Assembly: GCF_900110105.1 (NCBI RefSeq)
Contig: NZ_FOCL01000003.1
Coordinates: 310,001-374,000 of the forward strand
Direction: 5' to 3'
DNA length: 64,000 bases
DNA from: Mucilaginibacter gossypiicola
Lineage (GTDB): Bacteria; Bacteroidota; Bacteroidia; Sphingobacteriales; Sphingobacteriaceae
Below, one piece after another: positions 35,597 to 44,256 of the stretch (position 1 is the stretch's first letter; the number at the start of each line of letters is the position of its first letter). A program made the position numbers and the translations under genes. The notes below the pieces were generated by a model that searched no databases, was not told where the DNA came from, and was given only the letters and a program-made list of their open reading frames with translations.

Positions 35597-36606
35597 ATAT
35601 CCAGTAATACTAAATTTATTTCAAAACTATCGCCGCTATCGGTTATCTCAAGCCGGTGCTTTTGGGGGTAAAGGATCTCAAGTCGCCGTTTAGTATTTGC
35701 AATTCCCAGCCCTGATGAGTGCTCATCCCGGCCCAGGAAACTATCCTTGGTATTATAAACCCTGAAATGCAGGTTATCCCCTTCCTGCTTCAGGCTTATA
35801 TCAACCTTATTTATCCTACTTTCATTAAATCCCACATACTTAAAGGCGTTTTCTACAAATGTTATAAATAACAGGGGCGCCACATAAATCTGCCCCTTAA
35901 TATCATCGGCACATAAATTAACCACCACCCTTTCGTCAATCCTCCCCTTTTGAATAGCTATGTAATTACGGATATAGTTAAGCTCCTTGCTCAGGTCAAT
36001 TTGTTCAACATTACATTCATATAACTGGTAACGCAGCATTTCTGAAAATACCAGCAGCATATCCCGTGCATCCTTATTAGCCTTATCAATATGCCCATAT
36101 ATGGAATTGATTGAGTTAAACAAAAAATGAGGATTAAATTGTGCTCTTAAAAAGTTAAGTTCATTAGTAGCCCGCTCCTTTTCAATCTGTTCAATATAAA
36201 CGTGCGAACGCATTTTTTCGATGACCATTTGAGCACCGAGAATACAAACCACCCAAAAGAGGATATTAATAAATGAATCGGCAAAAACGGAAAGCGTGTT
36301 AAACTGCGTATTCAGTTTAAAAACATGAATAACAACCCACGCCGATACAGGCACTCTTAAAAGGGCGGTTATCAATACCCCGGTTATAAAAACAAGACCA
36401 AACTTTACATATTGCTTTTTATTGAGGAGATGCGGAATTGCATAAAGCGTATTGAGGTAATAATTTGCCGATATAAACACCAGGTAACAAAACTGGATGG
36501 TTATGGCGTGAGTTAACACCAGCGTACCGTTCCTGAAAATAAAGATCCAGAAAAGATACGCCAGCAGCCAAAATGCTATATGATATACAACTTTGTTGAA
36601 TTTCAA
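35593..36606 (-). CDS. LytS-like sensor histidine kinase (His_kinase/HATPase)
   Basis: A 337-residue membrane kinase. Four N-terminal helices occupy about residues 5-140. The phospho-acceptor histidine is in AQFNPHFLFNSIN, characteristic of the LytS/YehU class, and the ATP-binding domain has FVENAFKYVG and SGLGIANTKRRLE. The partner regulator is encoded immediately downstream. The signal is unknown; no periplasmic sensor domain is visible. Confidence 0.94.
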   Translation of the reverse strand: MKFNKVVYHIAFWLLAYLFWIFIFRNGTLVLTHAITIQFCYLVFISANYYLNTLYAIPHLLNKKQYVKFGLVFITGVLITALLRVPVSAWVVIHVFKLNTQFNTLSVFADSFINILFWVVCILGAQMVIEKMRSHVYIEQIEKERATNELNFLRAQFNPHFLFNSINSIYGHIDKANKDARDMLLVFSEMLRYQLYECNVEQIDLSKELNYIRNYIAIQKGRIDERVVVNLCADDIKGQIYVAPLLFITFVENAFKYVGFNESRINKVDISLKQEGDNLHFRVYNTKDSFLGRDEHSSGLGIANTKRRLEILYPQKHRLEITDSGDSFEINLVLLDI

Positions 36607-36661
36607 TTTTCAGGATTATTTAATCAGGTTGTTATACATTGATTTACAAAGCAATTTACAA

Positions 36662-37081
36662 TTAATTATTACCCGCGACACCATTAGGAAATGCCTGCCC
36701 CTTATGACAGGTAGTACAGGAAACCACCAGTGCAGGGTTGCCTATGTTAACATGTTTAAGCTTAAAATACTTTTTATTGATCCCTATGGTCATCCGCATC
36801 ATTTGACGGGCTATCTCTTTTTCGGGCTTAGTATCGCTTACAAAATCAAGCCCGTGACCATCCTTTGCATTGGCATGGCAAAAACCGCAGGTTACACCAA
36901 GCCCGTCTTCAAAATCATCGGCCATAATACTTTGCAGATCATGCGGGCTGATATCCTTGGGCAATACCTTCAGGTTTTGATAACGCACAGTTTCGGGTTT
37001 ATTGGCTATTGTGGCAGTACAGGTTACAGAGGCTCCTAATACCGCAATAACACAAAGCTTCCTGTTTATTTTAACATTCAT
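36662..37081 (-). CDS. Secreted di-haem cytochrome c
   Basis: A 139-residue protein with an N-terminal signal peptide (about residues 1-26) and two CxxCH haem sites, CGFCH (near residue 66) and CTTCH (near residue 122). Wording such as MADDFEDGLGVTCGFCHA resembles small cytochromes of the photosynthetic reaction-centre cytochrome-like family found in Bacteroidota. It would work as a periplasmic electron carrier. It is the last gene of a three-gene unit behind YceI and a metallophosphoesterase. Confidence 0.88.
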   Translation of the reverse strand: MNVKINRKLCVIAVLGASVTCTATIANKPETVRYQNLKVLPKDISPHDLQSIMADDFEDGLGVTCGFCHANAKDGHGLDFVSDTKPEKEIARQMMRMTIGINKKYFKLKHVNIGNPALVVSCTTCHKGQAFPNGVAGNN

Positions 37082-37088
37082 AACCTCT

Positions 37089-37625
37089 CTAACCTTTCCT
37101 TGCTGTTACACTAATTTCAACCTCAAGTTCGTCAGCAATTGTGCTTGCTCCCCCTATTCCAAAATCTTTCCTGTTTATTTTAAATCCGCCTTTAAAAATA
37201 TAACCGTCGGCAGCAGACGTGGCCGAAAAAGGGAATGATACCTGCTTTGCCTTACCTTTTATAGTCAGCACTCCCGTTAGCTGGTACATTCCACTTTTAT
37301 TTAATCCGGCCACTTTTCCCGAAACCAACCTGATTTTGGGATAATCCTTTACGTCAAAATAATTTTCTCCGCGTAAATGCTCATCGCGCAGGCTATTATC
37401 AGTATTTACTGTTGATGCATTTATAGTTACATCAAAGCTACTGCCTGCTATATTTTGAGGATCGAAATTGATAGCCCCTTCAAAGCCGCTAAACTTGCCA
37501 TCAACATCAAATCCAAGGTTTTTAATTGTAAATTTCAGGTTCGATGCCTGCTCAACAGGCTTATACTGCGCTTTACTTATTGTTGCCAGGCAAACTATCA
37601 GCAGCAATAACAACGTCCTTTTCAT
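37089..37625 (-). CDS. YceI-family periplasmic lipid-binding protein
   Basis: A 178-residue protein counted from MKRTLLLLLIV; the frame allows a start 5 codons earlier (37640), but MKRT begins a clean signal peptide ending near ISKAQ. The mature part has the lipocalin-like YceI strands, with LKFTIKNLGFDVDGKFSGFEG and FKGGFKINRKDFGIGG. The family binds isoprenoids such as polyprenols or quinones. Its neighbour, a haem-bearing cytochrome c, makes a quinone-related electron-transfer role plausible (inference). Confidence 0.9.
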   Translation of the reverse strand: MKRTLLLLLIVCLATISKAQYKPVEQASNLKFTIKNLGFDVDGKFSGFEGAINFDPQNIAGSSFDVTINASTVNTDNSLRDEHLRGENYFDVKDYPKIRLVSGKVAGLNKSGMYQLTGVLTIKGKAKQVSFPFSATSAADGYIFKGGFKINRKDFGIGGASTIADELEVEISVTARKG

Positions 37626-37642
37626 ATCACGTTCCATCATCG

Positions 37643-38662
37643 CTATTTCTGCCCGGTTACTTTTTCATCTTCTATTAAAGGTGTATCAGTAATAGCAAGT
37701 GAATGATCATGTTCAACATAGTTTACACTCGTAAGCCCTAAAAAACCGCGAAGCTTTTCGGCCGGTACCTTCATAGGTCCGGGCGAAGGTGCGCTGCCTG
37801 GCGTGGGTTGAGGAAATGCCGTTGAACTGGCTGTATGAAAAGTAATATTCCCTTCCTCCTTTTGAATAGTTTGATGAATATGGCCGTTTAAAACCGATAC
37901 CGATCCAAACCGTTTAAGCAAGGCCAAAGCCTGCGCGCTATCATCGGTACCCCAGCCCCATTGCGGATAAATAGCCCAAAGCGGAATATGGGCAAACACT
38001 ACGATAGGTGTACTGTTTGATAAGGGCTTCAAATCGTTCTCCAGCCATTTTAATTGGGCCTGCCCGATATAACCCAGCCCCCCGTCAACATGGTTGGTTA
38101 CGTTCACCAGGCCAATAAAATGTACGCCATGCGAGTCAAAGCTGTACCAGCCATCGCCTAAAGTACCTTTACCGTAACGCTCAAGGTACAATTTGCCATT
38201 ATCGGTTACATCGTGTTCGCCGGGTACGTAAAATATTTTCTCGGTTTTTACACTTTTTAATGATTGCTCAAGGGTATCAAACTCATCGGCCTGTGCCAGG
38301 TGCGAAAGGTCGCCGGTATGCAATACAAACGCAGGCGCGTTGGGCATGCTGTTTATTTTAGTGATAGCAGCATTAAGCGTGCCAACAACATCGGGATTGG
38401 CAGCCTTGTTAAACCCGATATGACTATCGCTGATCTGTACAAAACTAAAATCAGATTTAGGTACTATCAGTCCCTTTTTAAGCCCTCCGGTTGCCCTGTC
38501 AATCATCTGGCTCATGCCGTATGATTTAAGTACACCTCCGGTCATCATCCATAGCACGCCGGTACCTGCCCAGGCCATACATTCAAGAAAACCACGGCGG
38601 TCAATCCCATCATTACCCGCATCGTGGCTGGAGTTTTCATCAGCATGAAAGTGATTCTTCAT
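37643..38662 (-). CDS. Tat-exported calcineurin-like metallophosphoesterase
   Basis: A 339-residue enzyme. The N-terminus has a twin-arginine motif DRRGFLE followed by a hydrophobic stretch, so it is probably exported by Tat. Metal-binding motifs follow in order: SDSHIG, HTGDLSH, GEHDV (in place of the usual GNHE/D), FAHIPLW and NGHIHQT. The substrate is unknown (nucleotide, phospholipid or polyphosphate phosphodiester in relatives). It is the first gene of the unit with YceI and the cytochrome. Confidence 0.9.
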   Translation of the reverse strand: MKNHFHADENSSHDAGNDGIDRRGFLECMAWAGTGVLWMMTGGVLKSYGMSQMIDRATGGLKKGLIVPKSDFSFVQISDSHIGFNKAANPDVVGTLNAAITKINSMPNAPAFVLHTGDLSHLAQADEFDTLEQSLKSVKTEKIFYVPGEHDVTDNGKLYLERYGKGTLGDGWYSFDSHGVHFIGLVNVTNHVDGGLGYIGQAQLKWLENDLKPLSNSTPIVVFAHIPLWAIYPQWGWGTDDSAQALALLKRFGSVSVLNGHIHQTIQKEEGNITFHTASSTAFPQPTPGSAPSPGPMKVPAEKLRGFLGLTSVNYVEHDHSLAITDTPLIEDEKVTGQK

Positions 38663-38965
38663 AACGTTGTATTTTGTGTTTTAATGAATTACAGCACTAA
38701 AAAACACAAACAACGCCCCCTGCTAAAGTATTTTACATGAACCTGTATAAATACTTGATGAACATCATTGGCTGTTTATTTACCCCGTTGCATCAATTGC
38801 AATGCAGCAAACACAAGGGGCATGATAAACTTTGATAATATTAGCTTGAAGTAAAATATCCATCAAAGTCCGGAATGATTGACATAACAAAAGGCCGCTG
38901 CAAAATTTGCAGCGGCCTTTTTTATTGAAAGTTTATAGCTGATTGATTTATACGATAACCATTAA
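38663..38965. other. 303-base intergenic region with terminator
   Basis: It should contain the promoter of the metallophosphoesterase operon (minus strand), though no clear TAnnTTTG is visible. It also contains the perfect hairpin at 38889-38921. No gene is supported. Confidence 0.5.
38889..38925. terminator. Strong bidirectional terminator
   Basis: A 16-base arm (38889-38904, core GGCCGCTGC) pairs perfectly with 38906-38921 with a single central base, and T-runs flank both sides. It ends the inclusion-body-like gene read on the minus strand. Confidence 0.9.
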
Positions 38966-39499
38966 TTAGTTAACGTTAATAAATGGATCCCAGCTAAAGT
39001 ATCCAATGATCTGACCGTTTGAGTTGTTAACCAGCACAAACGATAAGGTATATTGAATTTTAACCTTAAGCTGTATAATTGTTCCTGAAACGGTGCTCAC
39101 CTGGTTAATAAATTGCGTTGGTGTATTTACCGGCGGATTGCCCAAAGCAAGGTAAGAGTAAGCCTGACCACAAGCATAAGACAGTGGCAGGTTAATAGCT
39201 GTCGAAGGGTTAAATGACCCGCCATACAAATATGGGGTTTGATCAAAATTATTATCGAATGAGGTAATTGCCCATTCAACAGTGTCACCGCCGTTGGCGC
39301 TGATCTGTAATTCTGAATCTCCCTGGGTACTGTTGCTAACGTAGCTGTTAGGAGCAATCATTGCTACGTAAACATCTGATGTACCATAAGATCCCAAGTT
39401 TGTTGGTGATCCTGCTGTGCCTGCTGAAAGGCTACCGTCTGCTACTTGTGAAGCTAATTTTGCTGCATCTACTGCGATTAAAACATTAATTGTTGCCAT
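38966..39499 (-). CDS. PixA/AidA-family inclusion-body-like protein
   Basis: A 177-residue protein from MATINVLIAVDAAKL; an upstream in-frame ATG (39553) adds a basic, non-family stretch and is not preferred. Features of the PixA/AidA family are INVLIAVDAAKLA near the start, YGTSDVYVAMI, GDTVEWAITSFDNN, TPYLYGGSF and the C-terminal GQIIGYFSWDPFI. PixA forms cytoplasmic crystalline inclusions in Xenorhabdus, and AidA is a related stationary-phase or quorum-regulated protein in Gammaproteobacteria. No signal peptide is seen, and unlike PixA this copy is not methionine-rich. It is a single-gene unit with a strong terminator. Confidence 0.85.
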   Translation of the reverse strand: MATINVLIAVDAAKLASQVADGSLSAGTAGSPTNLGSYGTSDVYVAMIAPNSYVSNSTQGDSELQISANGGDTVEWAITSFDNNFDQTPYLYGGSFNPSTAINLPLSYACGQAYSYLALGNPPVNTPTQFINQVSTVSGTIIQLKVKIQYTLSFVLVNNSNGQIIGYFSWDPFINVN

Positions 39500-40184
39500 G
39501 ATTTTAGATGTATGTTTTCCTACTCGTTTGGCTTTTCGGTTTCGCCCCTGCAATATTGCCTTTGCAGGTAGACCCGTTTTTTTAAGTGGTAGCTGAATTC
39601 CACCTTTTTAAGCCATTAAACCCTAAGCATATGCATACAGACGTAGCCTGCCGCACAAGTTGTATTGATCAGTTTTTTTGATAAACTGTAAACTACATTA
39701 GGTTCAATTGCCAAAAAATGAAATTCCCGGGTATCATTTTCAATGTAAAATTAGCAGCAGCGGGAGCGCGATTCAAGCGTAGAAATACCTGATTGATATA
39801 ATGCGTATAAACTCCTGAAAAAATAAGGCAAGTGCAAAGAAAGCTGTTTAAAACGATTGAAGATTCATTGCCGTTGGTTTTAACCAACGGTAAAAAGATA
39901 AGACCTCCTGGCTTTAGCCCAATTGTGCAAGTGGATTGGGCTGAAGCCCTTTTTTTGCAGCCTCATTATTCCGTTGGTTAAAACCAACGGAAATGAAATC
40001 TTACGCGCCTCTAAATAGAATTTATTAAATTAAAACAGCTTCTTAGAATGTGCGCTTATTTGGAAAAGCGACACCAATAGTTTAAAACCCTGAACTTCCG
40101 AACGGGCAATAACTGAGTAAATCACGTAATTGATAAAAAATTTTCTACCGGGTTATTTACATCCAATGACTTTAAGTAAATCCG
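39500..40184. other. 685-base non-coding region with composite palindrome
   Basis: It holds the upstream region of the inclusion-body-like gene and the palindromic element at 39861-40000. The remaining sequence shows no supported gene. A 64-codon open frame at 39693-39887 (minus) overlaps the repeat and has no recognisable features. Confidence 0.5.
39861..40000. repeat. Composite palindromic repeat (REP/MITE-like)
   Basis: Two 20-base palindromes (39871-39890, with half-site CCGTTGGTT, and 39971-39990) flank a central inverted repeat GGCTTTAGCCCAATT...GATTGGGCTGAAGCC. The outer arms AGATTCATTGCCGTTGG and the reverse complement of CCAACGGAAATGAAATCT nearly match, so the whole 140 bases can fold as one long imperfect hairpin. 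No transposase is adjacent. This looks like a dispersed intergenic repeat of the REP or MITE type. Confidence 0.65.
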
Positions 40185-40985
40185 CTATTTTTTATTGCAT
40201 ATCTCGGTAACAGCAGTACGGCGGGTTGCCGTGTAAACTATTCCGTTTACCATTTCATAACCGGTTGAAACACTTTGTGAATATCGTTTTAAAATAACAC
40301 CAGTGTTGTTATCTATAAGTATCGATCCGTTGATACGGCTATTTAAACTACTGCCTAAAACTGTTGTTTTATAGGTAACAACAGTAGTTGGACCGTTTAT
40401 AGCATAAACTGTATAATTGGTTTCGGCTGATGAAGTAGCAATTTTCCAGGTATAACCTTTTTTAAGTGTAAGGCTAACCGGAAAGTCAACCATAAACTGC
40501 AGCGTGGTACCGGGCGACAAACGCTCGGGCTGGATACCTGCAAAAGACAGCAGGGTATCATTAATAACAACTGGGCGTTTCAAACTTAACACCTCGCCTT
40601 TGCTATTTATTGAAACTACCGATTGATTATTGAGCATCTTTTGCAATCCAACCTGTATAACAGAGTTCGGATCGGCCGGTTTACCCGAATGATAAACCAG
40701 GTTCTGGTTCATAGCATTTATAGTATCAATAAGCTTATCTGTAGTAACGATAAAAGAGGCGCCCTTATCAGAAGCATCGGTTACTTTGTAGCTTTTAACA
40801 ACTGTAGAAACCGAACCTACATGCAAAGTTTGGCTGCCGCGCTGTAAAACACAATTTGACTTTGTAACTATCTGCCTTAGAAACTCATCTCCCTGTTTAA
40901 ACTTAACCTGCGCATAGCTAACGCCACTTGCAAAGGCTAATAATAAAACTAATATATATTTTAACTCTATTGGGGTACTTTTCAT
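40185..40985 (-). CDS. Secreted protein of unknown function, DUF6263-like
   Basis: A 266-residue protein with a signal peptide ending near GVSYAQ. The mature part is beta-rich with polar repeats (LSPGTTLQFMVDFPV, GSILIDNNTGVILKRYSQSV). The pattern of a variable N-half and a C-terminal strand describing a precursor-like INGSILIDNNTG segment resembles DUF6263-type Bacteroidota periplasmic proteins, but this is weak. It lies 49 bases downstream of the proline-rich protein on the same strand, so the two are probably co-transcribed. Confidence 0.7.
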   Translation of the reverse strand: MKSTPIELKYILVLLLAFASGVSYAQVKFKQGDEFLRQIVTKSNCVLQRGSQTLHVGSVSTVVKSYKVTDASDKGASFIVTTDKLIDTINAMNQNLVYHSGKPADPNSVIQVGLQKMLNNQSVVSINSKGEVLSLKRPVVINDTLLSFAGIQPERLSPGTTLQFMVDFPVSLTLKKGYTWKIATSSAETNYTVYAINGPTTVVTYKTTVLGSSLNSRINGSILIDNNTGVILKRYSQSVSTGYEMVNGIVYTATRRTAVTEICNKK

Positions 40986-41034
40986 TTTGGTGTTCTTGTA
41001 ATAATGCCTTTAATAATTTGACATTATGTAGCCG

Positions 41035-41751
41035 CTACTGTTTTTTCCTGTTTGAATGGTGTTTGCCTTTCAGCTTTTCATCCTTAGCTCCGGGCGGCGA
41101 TATCATTTTAAAACTCTCGCTTTCGGGCATTTCCGGGATAGACCACGGCGTTAAACTTTCCGATGGCTGTAAAAGCAGTACAGTACCTGTTATATCGGGC
41201 ATTACCGGGATTGGGCCTTTTATCATATTCACCTGTCCCGATACGGTTGGTTCAACAGGCGAAGGAGGCAACTCCGGAGATTCTGGTAAAGGAAGGTCAA
41301 CAACAGATGAAAACTGAAGGTCCTGAATTGTTTGTTTAGGCAAACGAGGTGTTTCAGGTGCTTCAGGTGATGGAATTTCGGGTAGCCCGCTTACTCCAGC
41401 ATTAATATTAGGCTGGTCGGGCGCATCAACAACTGGTGGTGTTGTACCAATGGCAGCCAGCACAGGAGCTTCTGTTGCTGTAACAAACGGCTGCGAAACT
41501 ACCGGGATATCGGTAAGCGTAAGCACAACAGGCTTAGCCCCCGAACCATTGCCGCGGGGTGTATTACCTTTACTAATTGTGCCAGGTGTTAAAGGAGGCG
41601 GCACATTCCAATCCGACTGATTACCCCTACTTTGGGCAATAGCCTGCTGCTGTGTACAACCCCAAACAACTAACAGCCACACAAGGCCAGGTATTAATTT
41701 ATTCCGTCGCCGGTTTTTCTTCTTTTTTTGGACGATGTATAACATTTCCAT
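41035..41751 (-). CDS. Proline-rich secreted or anchored protein, unknown function
   Basis: A 238-residue protein. A basic N-terminus (KKKKNRRRNK) precedes a hydrophobic segment with a cysteine (LLVVWGCTQQQAIA) that could be a signal peptide or lipobox. The rest is low-complexity, rich in Pro, Glu, Ser, Thr and Val with irregular PxxP repeats (LPLPESPELPPSPVEP), and ends in a basic tail. This composition suggests an extended periplasmic or surface spacer. No domain is recognised. It is the first gene of a two-gene unit. Confidence 0.65.
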   Translation of the reverse strand: MEMLYIVQKKKKNRRRNKLIPGLVWLLVVWGCTQQQAIAQSRGNQSDWNVPPPLTPGTISKGNTPRGNGSGAKPVVLTLTDIPVVSQPFVTATEAPVLAAIGTTPPVVDAPDQPNINAGVSGLPEIPSPEAPETPRLPKQTIQDLQFSSVVDLPLPESPELPPSPVEPTVSGQVNMIKGPIPVMPDITGTVLLLQPSESLTPWSIPEMPESESFKMISPPGAKDEKLKGKHHSNRKKQ

Positions 41752-42194
41752 TTTGTTATCTTTCTGCAGAAAGCGATTGTTTTTAAAACAACCCGTCAGT
41801 TTTTTATTGATGAATAATATTTTGTTATTTAATCTTTATTAACATACGATGAGTAAAACACCCTCTGTCTATTGTCTATAGTTCTCATTTCATGCACACA
41901 AATCGTTAATAAAGTTAACCCTTTTTGTCGATTTGCTGCGTATGACCACCACAATATACCTTATCTCTATAGTGCCAAAATAGCGCACCTGAATAGTATA
42001 CCCATCTTAAATATTTATCTGTAAAACTACACTTTATCATTGTACAGCAAAATACCAACTGCTTTGTATTGTGTGCATTTCTGCAGCTCCATAAAATTGT
42101 ATTATCAAACGCAACGATGAAATAAATATAACCAATGCCATAAATGGTTTTGAAACATATCACATCATCGTGCTTCACCTAAATTAAAAAGATC
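41752..42194. other. 443-base intergenic region containing repeat copy A
   Basis: It separates the proline-rich gene (minus) from the small membrane protein (plus) and contains the 74-base conserved element at 42027-42100. A frame of 87 codons on the minus strand (41915-42178) crosses this element, lacks recognisable features and is considered chance. Confidence 0.5.
42027..42100 (+). promoter_or_regulatory. Conserved 74-base promoter-like element, copy A
   Basis: It matches copy B (44912-44985) in length and layout. A 24-base identical block lies at 42049-42072 (containing ACTGCTTTGTATTG), an 11-base identical block CATAAAATTGT at 42090-42100, and a CTTTATC-like segment near the left end. 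TATTG, 20 bases and TAAAATTG (42092-42099) give a Bacteroidota -33/-7-like pattern pointing to the right, about 95 bases before the start of the small membrane protein. Confidence 0.6.
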
Positions 42195-42386
42195 ATGGAA
42201 ACCAATTTAAATTACCTTGTAGGCTTTATTTCCCTAACCTTTATGGCGTTATCAATAATGTACAAACTTAAACTCAACAAGCTGCAGGGAACAGGACGTA
42301 TACCCAGCATCATCAGCGCCCGGCAACGTCAAATTTTATTTATGATGCTATCGGTGTTATCAGCTTTAATCATACTCATTGCGTGA
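42195..42386 (+). CDS. Small two-helix membrane protein
   Basis: A 63-residue protein with two hydrophobic segments, LVGFISLTFMALSIMY (about residues 8-23) and ILFMMLSVLSALIILIA (about residues 47-63), joined by a basic linker KLNKLQGTGRIPS. No family was recognised. It lies after repeat copy A and 97 bases before the kinase gene on the same strand, so it may be co-expressed with it. Small size keeps the call tentative. Confidence 0.5.
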   Translation: METNLNYLVGFISLTFMALSIMYKLKLNKLQGTGRIPSIISARQRQILFMMLSVLSALIILIA

Positions 42387-42483
42387 TTTGTAAAACGCAT
42401 CTAACAGGAAACCATCTTAAAAATCACGGCTTTTGCTGATAAATATCAATTTACTATCTTTAACCGGGACCAAAAACCCGGGT

Positions 42484-44256
42484 ATGAAATACTTTTTTTT
42501 CCTTCTGCTTATTTGGACTGTAATTCCGTGTTACGGTCAAAATACCGATAGTTTAAAAAAGGTTGTCTTCAGTAATTCACCGGCGCAAAGCCGTTTAATA
42601 GCCGCCACCCGGGTAGCCATCTACCCTGTTGAACAAAACCCGGCTCAAATCATTGTCATTGCGAAAGAGGGTTTGACCCTCGCCCATAAGTTAAAGCGCA
42701 ATAAAGCAATTACACTGTTGTCCCAAACTTTGGGGAAATCTTACGATCAAACCAATCAATACGATTCCGCGGCATATTATTACAATATTGCCGCGGGTAT
42801 ACTCATTAAAACAAATGAGCAGTATATTTTAACAGATGATTACCGCAGATTAGCGCAAGGGTATTTTAAATTAAAAAACTACGATAAAGCCATTGCGTTT
42901 AACAACATAGCCATTTTATATGCCCCCCAAACCGGCGAACGCGCCTCATTGACAAAAGCCTTAAACCAGGCCGGAACGTTTTATGAGGCCCAAAATAATT
43001 ACCAGCAGGCGTTAAGCTATTTCAGGCAGGCCTTTGATATAAAAGACTCTTTAAACCTTGCCCGGCAAACAAGCGAAAATACTTCAGAAACCTACAGCCA
43101 TCAGTTTATGGGGGATGTTATGGGCAGTATCAAACAAAGCCAGTCGGAAGAGGAAATTCTAAAAACCATCGATATCAAAAAGTCGTTAAATGATACCCTT
43201 GCACTCTCAATTAATTACTTCAACCTCGGTGTATTGTATAAAAACAAACGGCTTTACACGCAATCTCTCGATGCTTTAAAAAACAGCCTCCAGTTTGCCA
43301 CCCAAATAAATTATGCAGACATGCAAAGAAGCGCTACAAATGAAATAGCCGATTTGTATGAACAGATGGGCGATTATAAACAATCATTGATTTATTTAAA
43401 AAAGCATGCCTCCATTAAAACCTCAGGTAGCAATACGATTGATGAGCTACAGGCAAAATACGAAATAAAGCAGCGTGAAGACCAGGTACTGCAACAACAG
43501 TTTGAGATAACCAAACGTAACTACTGGATGGCGGGCATCTGCATCTTTATTTTAATGATGTTATTTGGCGGCTTTTTTTATGACAAGCAAAACAAGTTAA
43601 AACAACGAAACGCAGCCATGCAGGCTATAATTGCAGCCGAAGAAAGCGAAAGACGGAGGATTGCCCAGGATTTACACGACAGTGTTAGCCAAATAATATC
43701 GGCAGCCAAAATTAACCTCGCAGTTATAGGCGGCGAATTGCCTTTTGTAAATGAAGGTCAAAAAATCCGTTTTGAAAAAGTAATCAATCTTGTTGATTAC
43801 GGTTTTAAAGAAGTAAGAACAATATCGCACAACATGATGCCCTGGGCCCTTCATAAAACAGGGTTAGCACAAGTGATCAACCAATTTATTGAAAATATAA
43901 AGAACGATAATATCACCATAAACTTTTTTAGCAGGGGATTTGATTCGCCGTTTGATGATACCGTCGAGATTATTTTGTACCGGGTGCTACAGGAGAGCGT
44001 AAATAACGTAATGAAGCATGCCAATGCCAATAGGGTTGATATTTCGCTCATAAGAAGCGAGGAAAGCATCAGTCTGACAATTGAAGACAATGGCAGGGGC
44101 TTCGACACAACTAATCCCGACCTTTTTAAGGGAATGGGTTTAAACAATCTCCGGTCGCGGATAAATTTCCTAAAAGGCAAGGTGGAATTTGATTCGCAAC
44201 TTAACAAGGGCACCCTTGTTTCAATTTATATCCCGCTTGCCAATAAGCCCTTATAA
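42484..44256 (+). CDS. TPR-containing NarL-type sensor histidine kinase
   Basis: A 590-residue protein counted from MKYFFFLLLIWTV; an upstream in-frame start (42433) would put 17 non-hydrophobic residues before a clear signal peptide ending CYGQ. The periplasmic or outer part has tetratricopeptide-like repeats (NQYDSAAYYYNIA, KNYDKAIAFNNIA, NNYQQALSYFRQA), then a membrane helix (YWMAGICIFILMMLFGGFF) and a HisKA_3 domain with the phospho-acceptor His in RRIAQDLHDSVSQ. The HATPase has LQESVNNVMKHANA and GMGLNNLRSRI. The stop overlaps the convergent response regulator gene by 6 bases. Confidence 0.94.
   Translation: MKYFFFLLLIWTVIPCYGQNTDSLKKVVFSNSPAQSRLIAATRVAIYPVEQNPAQIIVIAKEGLTLAHKLKRNKAITLLSQTLGKSYDQTNQYDSAAYYYNIAAGILIKTNEQYILTDDYRRLAQGYFKLKNYDKAIAFNNIAILYAPQTGERASLTKALNQAGTFYEAQNNYQQALSYFRQAFDIKDSLNLARQTSENTSETYSHQFMGDVMGSIKQSQSEEEILKTIDIKKSLNDTLALSINYFNLGVLYKNKRLYTQSLDALKNSLQFATQINYADMQRSATNEIADLYEQMGDYKQSLIYLKKHASIKTSGSNTIDELQAKYEIKQREDQVLQQQFEITKRNYWMAGICIFILMMLFGGFFYDKQNKLKQRNAAMQAIIAAEESERRRIAQDLHDSVSQIISAAKINLAVIGGELPFVNEGQKIRFEKVINLVDYGFKEVRTISHNMMPWALHKTGLAQVINQFIENIKNDNITINFFSRGFDSPFDDTVEIILYRVLQESVNNVMKHANANRVDISLIRSEESISLTIEDNGRGFDTTNPDLFKGMGLNNLRSRINFLKGKVEFDSQLNKGTLVSIYIPLANKPL

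Noticed and set aside
36593..37039. Open frame of 148 codons on the + strand
   Set aside because: It is antisense to the cytochrome c gene, whose CxxCH motifs and signal peptide are clear.
39500..39553. Upstream ATG for the PixA/AidA-like gene
   Set aside because: The added stretch is basic and absent from the family; MATINVLIAVDA at 39499 is the expected start.
39693..39887. Open frame of 64 codons on the minus strand
   Set aside because: It overlaps the composite palindrome and has no conserved features.
39861..40000. CRISPR array
   Set aside because: Only two 20-base palindromes, no regular spacers and no cas genes in the window.
41915..42178. Open frame of 87 codons on the minus strand
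   Set aside because: It runs through the conserved element copy A, is rich in rare residues and has no recognisable features.
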